DNA from: Paractinoplanes bogorensis
GTDB taxonomy: Bacteria > Actinomycetota > Actinomycetes > Mycobacteriales > Micromonosporaceae
Assembly (NCBI RefSeq): GCF_018829635.1
Contig: NZ_JAHKKG010000008.1
Span: 434,001-498,000, forward strand
Direction of reading: 5' to 3'
Length of the DNA stretch: 64,000 nt
Under the pieces are notes generated by a model that was not told the origin of the DNA, ran no database searches, and worked only from the letters and a program-made list of their open reading frames with translations. The position numbers were made by a program, and so were the translations under genes. Below, piece by piece: positions 50,347 to 59,027 of this stretch. How positions within the stretch are numbered: position 1 is the stretch's first letter; the number at the start of each line of letters is the position of its first letter.

Positions 50347-51735
50347 ATGGTCCGGACCCGGCGGGACTCCGGCGACCTGGTTCGCGCGGCCCGGGCCGGT
50401 GACCGGGAGGCCCTGGACGAGCTGGCCCGCCGGTATCTGCCGATGGTCTATCACCTGGTCCGGCCAATGGTCGACGCCGACCAGGTCGACGACGTGGTGC
50501 AGGACGTCATGGTCCGTGCCCTGAGCCGGCTCGGCGATCTGCGGTCACCGGACGGTTTCCGGTCCTGGCTCACGGTCATCGCCGTACGCGAGGCCGGCAC
50601 CCGGCCCACCCGGCCTACCTGGGAGCAGAGCACGAGCGCGGCCGCCGATCACCCGGACCCGGCCGCCGACGTGGAAGGGCCGTCCGTGCTGCGGGCCGAG
50701 CTGGCCGGCCAGCGCCGCCAGGTGCGGCACGCCGCTCAGTGGATGGGGCCGGCCGAGCGCACCGTCTTCGCGCTGTGGTGGCTCGAGCTGCTCGGCGAGC
50801 TCACCCGGGCCGAGGTCGCGACCGGTCTCGGCGTCAAGGTTCCCCATGCCGCCGTACGCATCCAGCGCATGCGCGAACAGTTGGAAGTGGGCCGATCCAT
50901 CGTCGTGGCGCTCGAGGCGATGCCCGGCTGCGACGCGCTCGGCGACGTCGTCGCGGACTGGGACGGGCGTCCCGGACCGTACTGGCGCAAGCGGATCGGA
51001 CGTCATGTGCGGTCCTGCCCCGCCTGCCTCCGTGCGGCCCGGACCTTGGTGCCCGCCGATCGGCTGCTACCGACGTTGCTGCTGCTTCCCGTGCCGGTCG
51101 CGCTCGCCGGCGCCACGCTGGCCAAGTCGGCCGGGATCACGCCGGCGGCCGGCTCCGGGCCCTGGCTCGCCGGTGCGGTGCAGGCGGCCGCCGCCCATCC
51201 GCTGGCCGCGGCCGTTCTCGCCGTCGGAGTCACCGTCCCGGTCGCCGGATGGGCCATCGCACCCGCGCCCGGCCGCTCCGGTCCGGACACCGCGCCATCG
51301 GTGGCCACCGGAGCGCTGTCCCTGGAATCGGCTGCGGCGCCGGGCCGGTACGTCTCTGTGTTCGGCGAGGACGGGACCCTCGAACCGGTCAGCCCGGCCA
51401 GCGCCGCCGACGACCGCCGGCGAGCCACCCTGCGGGCGGTCCGGGGCCTGGCCGACCCGGCCTGCCTCTCGTTCCTCGGCCCCGACGGCCGCTACCTGCG
51501 TCATGCGTCGTTCCGGTTGCAGCCCGGCTCCGACGACGGCACCGTCCTGTTCCGCGGAGATGCCACGTTCTGCGCCCGGCCCGGCGCATCGGCCGGCAGT
51601 GTCTCGCTCGAGTCGTTCAACTACCGCGGCTTCTTCCTGCGCCGCGTCGACGACCAGCTCCGGATCGACCAGTCCGACGGCAGCGCGTCGTTCCGGTCCG
51701 ACAGCTCGTTCCGGGCCCGGCGCCCGCTGGGCTGA
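50347..51735 (+). CDS. ECF sigma factor fused to zinc finger, membrane segments and AbfB sugar-binding domain
   Basis: 462 aa, ATG with GGGAGGAGG upstream. Domains: sigma-2 (about 20-85: EALDELARRYLPMVYHLVRP, DDVVQDVMVRAL), sigma-4 (about 125-180: MGPAERTVFALWWLELL ... IQRMREQLE), anti-sigma-like zinc motif (C195, H220, C224, C227 in HVRSCPAC), hydrophobic stretches at about 238-258 and 272-304, and an AbfB (CBM42-like) domain (about 324-462: YLRHASFRLQPG, FRGDATFCARPG, VSLESFNYRGFFLRR). Reads as sigma, its own anti-sigma, anchor and arabinose sensor in one chain, next to a GH62 arabinofuranosidase. Membrane topology must be odd for AbfB to face out; two hydrophobic stretches leave this open. 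Confidence 0.9.
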   Translation: MVRTRRDSGDLVRAARAGDREALDELARRYLPMVYHLVRPMVDADQVDDVVQDVMVRALSRLGDLRSPDGFRSWLTVIAVREAGTRPTRPTWEQSTSAAADHPDPAADVEGPSVLRAELAGQRRQVRHAAQWMGPAERTVFALWWLELLGELTRAEVATGLGVKVPHAAVRIQRMREQLEVGRSIVVALEAMPGCDALGDVVADWDGRPGPYWRKRIGRHVRSCPACLRAARTLVPADRLLPTLLLLPVPVALAGATLAKSAGITPAAGSGPWLAGAVQAAAAHPLAAAVLAVGVTVPVAGWAIAPAPGRSGPDTAPSVATGALSLESAAAPGRYVSVFGEDGTLEPVSPASAADDRRRATLRAVRGLADPACLSFLGPDGRYLRHASFRLQPGSDDGTVLFRGDATFCARPGASAGSVSLESFNYRGFFLRRVDDQLRIDQSDGSASFRSDSSFRARRPLG

Positions 51736-51766
51736 CGCCGCGGCAGCGCGCCGGGCCCCGGCACGA

Positions 51767-52663
<897 letters not shown>

Positions 52664-52664
52664 A

Positions 52665-52680
52665 CATACCTCTAGGTATG
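52665..52680. promoter_or_regulatory. palindromic TetR operator
   Basis: CATACCT-CT-AGGTATG is a perfect 16-base palindrome. A second half-site AGGTATG lies at 52699-52705. They sit between the divergent hydrolase and tetR genes, touching the hydrolase start codon. Confidence 0.75.
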
Positions 52681-52725
52681 GCGGCAAACCCTACTTCCAG
52701 GTATGGAGCTTGCTAGTGTTGTGTC

Positions 52726-53292
52726 ATGGACAACAGGCGGCTGATCATCGACTCGGCCAAGCGGCTCTTCTGGCATCGCGGCTACTCGACGACGAGCCCC
52801 AAGCAGGTGATGGCCGACGCCGGTGTCGGGCAGGGCAGCTTCTACCACCACTTCCCGACCAAGCCCGAGCTCGGCGCCGAGGTGGTCCGCGAGAACGGGC
52901 AGGACCTTCTTGCTTCCGTACGGGCGTCGATGGCCGGTCTGCCCACGGGGCGGGAGCGCCTCGCCGCGTTTCTCGCCTCCGCCGCCGACGCGCTGGGTGG
53001 GTGCCAGATCGGCGGCTTCGCCTACGATGCCGGGATCCTGGCCGAGCCCACGTTGCGGGAGGCCTTGGGCACCGCGTTCACCGAGATGGCCGAACTGATC
53101 GAGAGCGCCGTCCGCGAGGCGCAAGCCGACGGCTCGCTCTCCCCGGCGCTCGACCCGGCCCCGACCGCCGCCGCCCTCCTCGCCGTCGTCGAGGGGGCGT
53201 TCGTCGTCGCGCGAGCCACCGGACGGCAGGCCTCGGCCGACGCCGCCACCGCCGGTGCGCTCGCGCTGCTGGAGGCAAGCTCTACTTCTTGA
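52726..53292 (+). CDS. TetR-family regulator
   Basis: 188 aa. Helix-turn-helix DSAKRLFWHRGYSTTSPKQVMADAGVGQGSFYHHFPTKPELGAEVV (about 9-55), with the GQGSFYHHFPTK block typical of AcuR/NemR-like subgroups that sense electrophiles. It should control the divergent dehalogenase-like hydrolase through the AGGTATG palindrome. Its end overlaps the convergent DsbA-like gene by 11 bases. Confidence 0.9.
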   Translation: MDNRRLIIDSAKRLFWHRGYSTTSPKQVMADAGVGQGSFYHHFPTKPELGAEVVRENGQDLLASVRASMAGLPTGRERLAAFLASAADALGGCQIGGFAYDAGILAEPTLREALGTAFTEMAELIESAVREAQADGSLSPALDPAPTAAALLAVVEGAFVVARATGRQASADAATAGALALLEASSTS

Positions 53293-53977
53293 GCCGCCGG
53301 CTGCCGGCGTGCCAGTCCTCGGTGCGGCCGGCCTCGTCGGTGGTGACCCCGAACGAGGGCAGCTGCGGCTGCTCGCGCAGGCTGCGCTTGAGCTCGGCGA
53401 ACCCGGGGAACCGGGCCAGCCCGACGACGTGATCCCACAGCTCGGCCGCCTGCGTCTCGTCGGGCAGCCGGCTGATCACCGGGCCGAAGAAGGCGACCCC
53501 GTCCGGCGGTTCGAAGTGGACGATCGGGGTGCCGACGTCCTTGCCCGTGAGCGACAGTGCCTCGTCCGACTCGGCCCGGATCTCGGCGTCGCGCGACGTG
53601 TCGTCGAGGAAGTCGGCCAGGGCGACCGGTAGCCCGGCCTCGGTGAGCGCGGCCACGGTCAGCTCGGGCACCGGGATCGGGGTGCCGACTTCGTGGATGC
53701 GTGCGCCGAACGCCTCGTACAGGGAACCGATTGTCTCTCGTCCGTGCTTTTCCCGTACGGCGGAAGCCACGCGCAACAGGCGCAGGCCATTGGTGTGCTG
53801 GGCCTCGTACTCGGGCGGGAAGTGACTGTCGTAGTCGAGGTGCGCGTTGATCTGGCGCAGCGAGATGAACCGCCAGTCCACCGTGTAGTCGCGTTGCGCC
53901 TGCACGATCCGGACCCACTTGCTGGTCATCCAGGCGAACGGGCAGATCGGATCGAAGTAGAAGTTGATGTCAGCCAC
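53282..53977 (-). CDS. DsbA-family thioredoxin-fold protein (Rv2466c-like), single cysteine
   Basis: 231 aa from GTG 53977, with AAAGGGG upstream. Begins VADINFYFDPICPFAWMTSKWV: the DsbA/mycothiol-dependent-reductase fold, in which the usual CPWC active site is CPFA, so only one cysteine remains. Later blocks GTPIVHFEPPDGVAFFGPVISRLP match Rv2466c-like proteins. A monothiol mechanism using mycothiol is plausible but inferred. Cytoplasmic. Confidence 0.82.
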   Translation of the reverse strand: MADINFYFDPICPFAWMTSKWVRIVQAQRDYTVDWRFISLRQINAHLDYDSHFPPEYEAQHTNGLRLLRVASAVREKHGRETIGSLYEAFGARIHEVGTPIPVPELTVAALTEAGLPVALADFLDDTSRDAEIRAESDEALSLTGKDVGTPIVHFEPPDGVAFFGPVISRLPDETQAAELWDHVVGLARFPGFAELKRSLREQPQLPSFGVTTDEAGRTEDWHAGSRRLKK

Positions 53978-54081
53978 GGGTGGAGCCCCTTTCCGGGCGA
54001 ACGAAGTACGGCCAGCGGCGTAGATGCTGGGTGAAGCGCTCACTTAGTCCACTGTCCCGCAGACGGCCGGGCGGCAACGTG

Positions 54082-55266
54082 TCAGCGCCGGACCGGGAAG
54101 GCGTGACCGCGGGCGAGGACCACCACGAGCGTGGCCGGCACCAGCAGCACGATCGCGGCGAGGATGAGCGCGCTCGTGCCGAAGCCGGCCAGCAGCGCGC
54201 CGCCGACCAGGCCGCCCAGGCCGATGCCCAGGTTCCAGGTGGTGACCATCGACGACTGGGCCACGTCGGCGTGTTCGCCGGCCGCCCGCATCAGCGCCGA
54301 CTGCAGCACGGTGGCCGCTCCGCCGAACGAGAGTCCCCAGGCCGCGACGGTGACGTAGTGGACCGTGGGGCTGGTGCCGGCCATCAGCAGCGCGACCGCG
54401 GCCGCGGCGAACAGGGCGGTGCCGAGCACGGCCAGCCGGCGGTGGTGGCGGTCGATCAGTGCGCCGGTGAGCCAGATGCTGACGATCGAGGCGAGGCCGA
54501 AGTCGAGCAGGATCCACTGCACGTGATCCGGCAGGCCGGAACCGGCCAGGATCGGGGCGATGTAGGTGTACAGGATGGTGTGGGCGAGGACGAAGGCGCC
54601 GGTCACCGCGAGCACTGTGCGGATGCCGCGGAGCCGCAGAATCGCGTACAGGGAAATGCGGTCCTCGGTCTTCTGGCCGGCGAAGTTGGGCAGCTTGGCG
54701 GCGGTCCAGGCGATCAGCAGGACGGTGATCGCCGAGGCCAGGCCGAAGGTGAGCTGCCATCCGACCACCCGGCCGAGGTAGGCGCCGACCGGCACGCCGA
54801 GCGACAGGGCGACGGGGGTGCCGGCGAAGGCGAAGGCCATCGCCCGGCCCTTGAGCGCGGGTCCGACCAGCCGGGCCGCGTAACCGCCGAGCAGGCTCCA
54901 GACGACTCCGGAGGCGGCGCCGGCGACGAACCGGGCCACCATCGTCACGGTGAAGTCGAGGGAGACGGCGGTGACCAGGTTGGCCAGCACGAAGCCGGTC
55001 AGCGCGGCCAGCAGCAGGTGGCGCCGCGGCCAGGTGGCGGTGGCCAGGGCGACCGGGATCGCGGTGAGCAGGGTGCCGATCGCATAGATGGTGACCGTCT
55101 GACCGGCGACGGATTCCGAGACGCCCAGCGCCTGGCTCATCTGGGGCAGCACGCCGGCCGGCAGGGCCTCGGTCAAAGTGGTGATCAAGCCGGCGGTGAA
55201 CAGGGCGATCAGGGGCGCGAGCGGGAGGCGTCCGGTGGTCGGGGCCTCGAGTTGTGTGGTGGACAT
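54082..55266 (-). CDS. MFS exporter, DHA1 family (Bcr/AraJ-like)
   Basis: 394 aa, twelve hydrophobic helices. Motifs: N-terminal LIALFTAGLITTLTEALPAGVLPQMSQALGVSESVAGQTVTIYAIGTLLTAIP, typical of DHA1 drug/arabinose exporters, and RFVAGAASGVVWSLLGGYAARLVGP. Divergent from a MerR regulator with a palindrome between, so probably an inducible multidrug efflux pump. Confidence 0.92.
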   Translation of the reverse strand: MSTTQLEAPTTGRLPLAPLIALFTAGLITTLTEALPAGVLPQMSQALGVSESVAGQTVTIYAIGTLLTAIPVALATATWPRRHLLLAALTGFVLANLVTAVSLDFTVTMVARFVAGAASGVVWSLLGGYAARLVGPALKGRAMAFAFAGTPVALSLGVPVGAYLGRVVGWQLTFGLASAITVLLIAWTAAKLPNFAGQKTEDRISLYAILRLRGIRTVLAVTGAFVLAHTILYTYIAPILAGSGLPDHVQWILLDFGLASIVSIWLTGALIDRHHRRLAVLGTALFAAAAVALLMAGTSPTVHYVTVAAWGLSFGGAATVLQSALMRAAGEHADVAQSSMVTTWNLGIGLGGLVGGALLAGFGTSALILAAIVLLVPATLVVVLARGHAFPVRR

Positions 55267-55281
55267 GGCGCCATGCTCTAA

Positions 55282-55301
55282 CCTTCACATTGATGTGAGG
55301 G
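55282..55301. promoter_or_regulatory. MerR-type operator palindrome
   Basis: CCTTCACAT-TG-ATGTGAGGG, inverted arms matching at 8 of 9 positions, sits between the divergent MFS and merR genes where a MerR dimer would bind between the -35 and -10 boxes. Confidence 0.65.
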
Positions 55302-55326
55302 CCAAACGTTTGTGAGGGACGTCTCG

Positions 55327-55680
55327 ATGCGGATCAAGGAGCTGTCCGAGCGGGCCGACGTGTCGCCGCGGCTGCTGCGCTACTACGAGGAGCAGGGTCT
55401 GCTCAGCCCCCGGCGTGAACAGAACGGCTACCGCGACTACGACGAGGCGCTGGTCGAGCGAGTCGAGCAGATCCGCAGCCTGCTCGCCGCCGGCCTGACC
55501 ACCGAGATCATCCGTGCGGTGCTGCCCTGCCTGGCCGAGGCGGCCAGCTCGCAATATCCGGCGACCGACTTCGTCGACCGGGTGCGGCAGGAGCGCGACC
55601 GGATGGCCGAGCGTCTCGAGAGTCTCACGAAGAACCTGGAGGCGATCGACGCCTACCTGGACGCCGTCGCCGCCAGGTAG
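55327..55680 (+). CDS. MerR-family regulator
   Basis: 117 aa from ATG 55327 (an in-frame start at 55312 is possible). N-terminal MerR helix-turn-helix MRIKELSERADVSPRLLRYYEEQGLLSPRREQNGYRDYDE and a coiled coil (VDRVRQERDRMAERLESLTKNLEAID) with little effector domain, as in small drug- or redox-responsive MerR proteins. One cysteine (VLPCLAE). Likely activates the divergent MFS pump. Overlaps the convergent amidotransferase gene by 28 bases. Confidence 0.92.
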   Translation: MRIKELSERADVSPRLLRYYEEQGLLSPRREQNGYRDYDEALVERVEQIRSLLAAGLTTEIIRAVLPCLAEAASSQYPATDFVDRVRQERDRMAERLESLTKNLEAIDAYLDAVAAR

Positions 55681-56363
55681 CGCTGCCGGACGAAACCGTC
55701 GACCAGGGCGTGGGCCTGCCGGGTGGCCCGCTCGCTCTCGTGGCGCGTCCGGGCGACGAGAGCCTCCACGTCCAGGTTCAGCGTGGCGGCCGCGCCCTGG
55801 GCGAGCCATCCGTCGAGCATGGCCGGGGTCAGTTCGGGGTGGAACTGCAGGGCCAGGTTGCGGCGCAGCACGAACGCCTGCGAGGCCGCGTCGTTGCGGG
55901 CGACCTCGACCGCGCCGGGCGGCAGCGTCCACCGGTCGTAGTGCCACTCGAACCAGGGCCCGGCCGGCACCACGGCCTCGTCGTCGGTCCGCAGGTCGGT
56001 CCACCCGATCTCGGGCCGGGGTGAGCGGGCCACCGAACCGCCGTGGGCGGCCGCGAGCAGCTGCCCGCCGAAGCAGATGCCGAGCACCGGGACGCCGGCC
56101 GCGTCGGCCCGGCGCAGCTGCTCCATCTCGGGCCGGACCCAGCTGCCGATCAGCGCGTGGTCGTAGGTCGACCAGGGGGCGCCCATGGCCAGCACGGCGT
56201 CGAAGGCGGTGAAGTCGGGGAACTCGGTCGTGACGCCGGGGGTGTCGAACCGGTCGGCCGGCACCACGGTGTGGTGGACCAGGTCGTAGCCGTGGTCGGT
56301 GAAGCGCTCCGCGATCCGGCCGAGCGGGGAGACGTGGTCGTGCTGCACAACGAGAAGCTTCAC
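55653..56363 (-). CDS. class I glutamine amidotransferase-like protein
   Basis: 236 aa. Nucleophile cysteine in VLGICFGGQLLAAAHGG and the catalytic His-Glu in LALQFHPELTPAML: a complete class I amidotransferase triad. Stand-alone proteins of this group (GuaA-like GATase domains) hydrolyse gamma-glutamyl compounds or transfer amide nitrogen. Located 45 bases downstream of a glutamine-synthetase-like gene, suggesting a gamma-glutamyl pathway role. Confidence 0.87.
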   Translation of the reverse strand: MKLLVVQHDHVSPLGRIAERFTDHGYDLVHHTVVPADRFDTPGVTTEFPDFTAFDAVLAMGAPWSTYDHALIGSWVRPEMEQLRRADAAGVPVLGICFGGQLLAAAHGGSVARSPRPEIGWTDLRTDDEAVVPAGPWFEWHYDRWTLPPGAVEVARNDAASQAFVLRRNLALQFHPELTPAMLDGWLAQGAAATLNLDVEALVARTRHESERATRQAHALVDGFVRQRYLAATASR

Positions 56364-56408
56364 GGCGGCCAGCCTACGGTGAACTCGTTCGGAAGCGAAT
56401 GATAGGTC

Positions 56409-57761
56409 TCACAGGTGGTAGCTGTACTCGCGGAACTCCCAGTCGGTGACCCACTGCGAGAACCGCTCGATCTCGTTGCGCTTGTAGGCCACGAACGCCG
56501 CCACGAACTGGGGTCCGAGCATCTCGGCGAGCTCGGTGTCGGCCTCCAGGGCGGCGATGGCGGTCGGCAGATCGGTGGGCAGTTTCTCGGCCTTGCTCAC
56601 GTCGTAGCCGTAGCCCTCCAGCTTGGCCGGCGGCTCGAGCTTGTCGCGGATGCCGAGGTAGGCCGCGCCCATCAGGGCGGCGACGGCCAGGTACGGGTTG
56701 GCCGACGCGTCGCCGAGGCGCAGTTCGAGCCGGGCCGCGCGGCCGCGTTCGGGCGGGATGCGGACCATGGCGCTGCGGTTGTCCAGCCCCCAGTCGATCA
56801 GCCAGGGCGCCAGGGTGTCCGGCCCGAAGCGTTTGTACGAGTTGATGGTCGGGTTGAGCAGCGCGGCCAGGGCGGGCGCGTGGGCCAGGACGCCGGCGAT
56901 GGCCGAGCGGCCGACCGCGGAGAGCCCGTCCGGGCCGGCCGGGTCGTCGAACAGGGCCGCGCCCTCGCTCGACCAGGCCGAGAAGTGCAGGTGAAAGCCG
57001 GAGCCGCCCTCGTCGTTGAACGGCTTGGCCATGAAGGTGGCCAGCTTGTTCTGCATGCGGGCGAGTTCCTGGATGGCCGTCTTGAAGCGGAAGGCGCGGT
57101 CGGCGGCGTCGAGTGCGCCCGAGTGCCAGAGGTTGATCTCGAACTGGCCGGAGGCGAACTCGTGGTTGGCCGCGACCACGTCGAGCCCGTACGCGTCCAG
57201 CCGGCGCAGCGAGGCCAGCAGGGTGTTCTCCGGGTCGCCCTTGTATCCGGCGGTGTAGACGTTGCCGGTGCCCTCGCCGTAGCGCCGCCATCCGTTGGGC
57301 GTGTCGGTGGACGGCTCGAGCACGTAGAACTCGAGCTCCGGACCGATCATCGGCTGCATGTCGAGGGCGGCGAAACGGTCGATGACCCGGCGCAGCACGT
57401 TGCGCGGGCTCTCCTGGGACGGGGAGCCGTCCGGGTTGAAGACGTCGGCGATGACGTGGGCGACCCCGGGCTCCCACGGGACCTCCTGCACCGTGCTCAG
57501 GTCGGGGACGGCGATCACGTCGGGCAGCCCGGCCGACAACCCGCCCTCGATGTCGACCACGTCGCCCATCGGCGAGGTGCCGTAGACCGACCGGCAGAAG
57601 GCGACACCGTGGCCGACCGTCCGGGCGAAGCGGCGCACCAGCAGGTCACGGCCGCGCTCGGCGCCGATCAGGTCGCTGTACCCGAGCCGGACCACGTCGA
57701 TCTCCCGGGCGGTCAGATCGGCCTGGACCGCTTCCATGGCGCTGGCGTCGATCGTGGGCAT
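56409..57761 (-). CDS. glutamine synthetase family protein (gamma-glutamylamine ligase type)
   Basis: 450 aa from ATG 57761 with GAGGAGCGACC upstream. Glutamine-synthetase fold: MIGPELEFYVLEPS (metal-binding glutamates), NHEFASGQFEINL, GSGFHLHFSAW (metal histidine), NPTINSYKRF, and RLELRLGDASANPYLAVAALMGA. The adenylylation region and length differ from housekeeping GlnA; such paralogues (PuuA/GlnA3-like) ligate glutamate to amines such as polyamines. Divergent from a MarR regulator. Confidence 0.9.
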   Translation of the reverse strand: MPTIDASAMEAVQADLTAREIDVVRLGYSDLIGAERGRDLLVRRFARTVGHGVAFCRSVYGTSPMGDVVDIEGGLSAGLPDVIAVPDLSTVQEVPWEPGVAHVIADVFNPDGSPSQESPRNVLRRVIDRFAALDMQPMIGPELEFYVLEPSTDTPNGWRRYGEGTGNVYTAGYKGDPENTLLASLRRLDAYGLDVVAANHEFASGQFEINLWHSGALDAADRAFRFKTAIQELARMQNKLATFMAKPFNDEGGSGFHLHFSAWSSEGAALFDDPAGPDGLSAVGRSAIAGVLAHAPALAALLNPTINSYKRFGPDTLAPWLIDWGLDNRSAMVRIPPERGRAARLELRLGDASANPYLAVAALMGAAYLGIRDKLEPPAKLEGYGYDVSKAEKLPTDLPTAIAALEADTELAEMLGPQFVAAFVAYKRNEIERFSQWVTDWEFREYSYHL

Positions 57762-57813
57762 GGTCGCTCCTCGAGGAGGGGGATAGGACGTACGGGAACG
57801 TAGGGTGGGCGGC

Positions 57814-58317
57814 ATGATGGATCACCCCACCCTGGTCGAGACGGAACGCGCGATGCGCGAGCACGTCGAGTCGCTGGGCCTCGACTTCGAGGCGGCCCTC
57901 GCCGTGTCCAGCGTCTACCGGGCGGCGAACGCGGTCCGGTCGTACGCGTGGAACGACGTTCTGCGCCCGTACGACCTCACCTGGACCGGGTTCGTGGTGA
58001 TGTGGGTGGTGTGGATCTTCGACGGCCTGGAGACCCGCCGCGCGGCCGAGGCGGCCGCGATCTCCAAGGCCACGCTGACCGGCGTGGTGAAGACTCTGGA
58101 GGCTCGGGGCTGGATGCGCAAGGTCGGCCGGGCCGATGACCGCCGCCTGGTCGAGATCCACCTGACCGACCAGGGCCGGGAGCTCATGCAGGAGCTCTAC
58201 CCGCGGTTCAACGCGATCGAGGCCAAGGTCGTCGGACGCCTGTCCCGCGGCGACATCGGCGCCATGACCAGCAGCCTCCGCGAGATCGTCATAACGATCG
58301 AGGAGACGCAGGACTGA
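57814..58317 (+). CDS. MarR-family regulator
   Basis: 167 aa from ATG 57814. Winged helix: RRAAEAAAISKATLTGVVKTLEARGWMRKVGRADDRRLVEIHLTDQGRELMQ, with the DDRRLVEI wing. Divergent from the glutamine-synthetase-like gene and convergent with the PuuD-like gene, so it probably controls the gamma-glutamyl/aromatic cluster. A CTCCTCGAGGAG palindrome (57767-57778) covers the ligase ribosome site. Confidence 0.9.
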   Translation: MMDHPTLVETERAMREHVESLGLDFEAALAVSSVYRAANAVRSYAWNDVLRPYDLTWTGFVVMWVVWIFDGLETRRAAEAAAISKATLTGVVKTLEARGWMRKVGRADDRRLVEIHLTDQGRELMQELYPRFNAIEAKVVGRLSRGDIGAMTSSLREIVITIEETQD

Positions 58318-58322
58318 GCCGG

Positions 58323-59027
58323 TCATCGCGCCGGGGCTCCGAGCCGGGACTCCTCGACCAGCCGGGTGAACAGGCCGGCCTGGAGCGGGTCGGTCGCCGC
58401 GGTGTCCTCCGGGTGCCACTGCACGCCCAGGAACCAGCCCCGATGCTCGTCCAGCGTCACCGCCTCGATCGTGCCGTCCTCCGCGTACGCCGCCGCCCGC
58501 AGCCCGTCCCCGAGCCGCGCGATGCCCTGGTGGTGATAACACGACACGATCAGCTCAGGCGCGCCGACGGCATGTCTCAGCGGTGAGTTTTCCCGTACGC
58601 CGATGGAGTGCACCAGATGCCGGTGGGCGCCACCCAGATCCGGGACGAGGTCGCCGCCCCGGGCCACGTTGACCACCTGCAGTCCGCGGCAGATGGCCAG
58701 CAGCGGCTTCGCGTCCTCGAGCGCGGCCCGGGCGACGGCCAGGTCGAACGCGTCCTGTGCCTCGTCGACGTCGTACTCGGAGTGGTGCGCCCGCTGTCCT
58801 GACCAGTGCGCGGCGAGGTCGCCCCCGCCGGGCAGCAGAAACCCGTCGGCCATCCCGAAGCGTTCCCGGATCGAGTCCGGGTCGGCCGGGTGCACCACCA
58901 GAGGTTCACCGCCGGCCGCATACACCGCCTCGACGAGCTTGCGTGCCGTCACCTCAGCCGCGTAGCGCAGCGCCGACGCGCTCGCCGAGAAGCGGGCCGG
59001 GATGACGATCAGCGGCCGGTCACCCAT
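58323..59027 (-). CDS. gamma-glutamyl-GABA hydrolase-like class I peptidase (PuuD type)
   Basis: 234 aa. Nucleophile cysteine in LLAICRGLQVVNVARGGDL and His-Glu in GWFLGVQWHPEDTAA, the PuuD/peptidase C26 layout, with FLLPGGGDLAAHW and the CYHHQGIARLG block. It releases glutamate from gamma-glutamylated amines or acids. Overlaps the upstream aldehyde dehydrogenase by 8 bases, so it is the last gene of the long minus-strand operon. Confidence 0.9.
   Translation of the reverse strand: MGDRPLIVIPARFSASASALRYAAEVTARKLVEAVYAAGGEPLVVHPADPDSIRERFGMADGFLLPGGGDLAAHWSGQRAHHSEYDVDEAQDAFDLAVARAALEDAKPLLAICRGLQVVNVARGGDLVPDLGGAHRHLVHSIGVRENSPLRHAVGAPELIVSCYHHQGIARLGDGLRAAAYAEDGTIEAVTLDEHRGWFLGVQWHPEDTAATDPLQAGLFTRLVEESRLGAPAR

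Noticed and set aside
51744..51764. GCCGGGCCCCGGC as a terminator after the sigma-AbfB gene
   Set aside because: The palindrome has no room for a loop; a weak hairpin at best.
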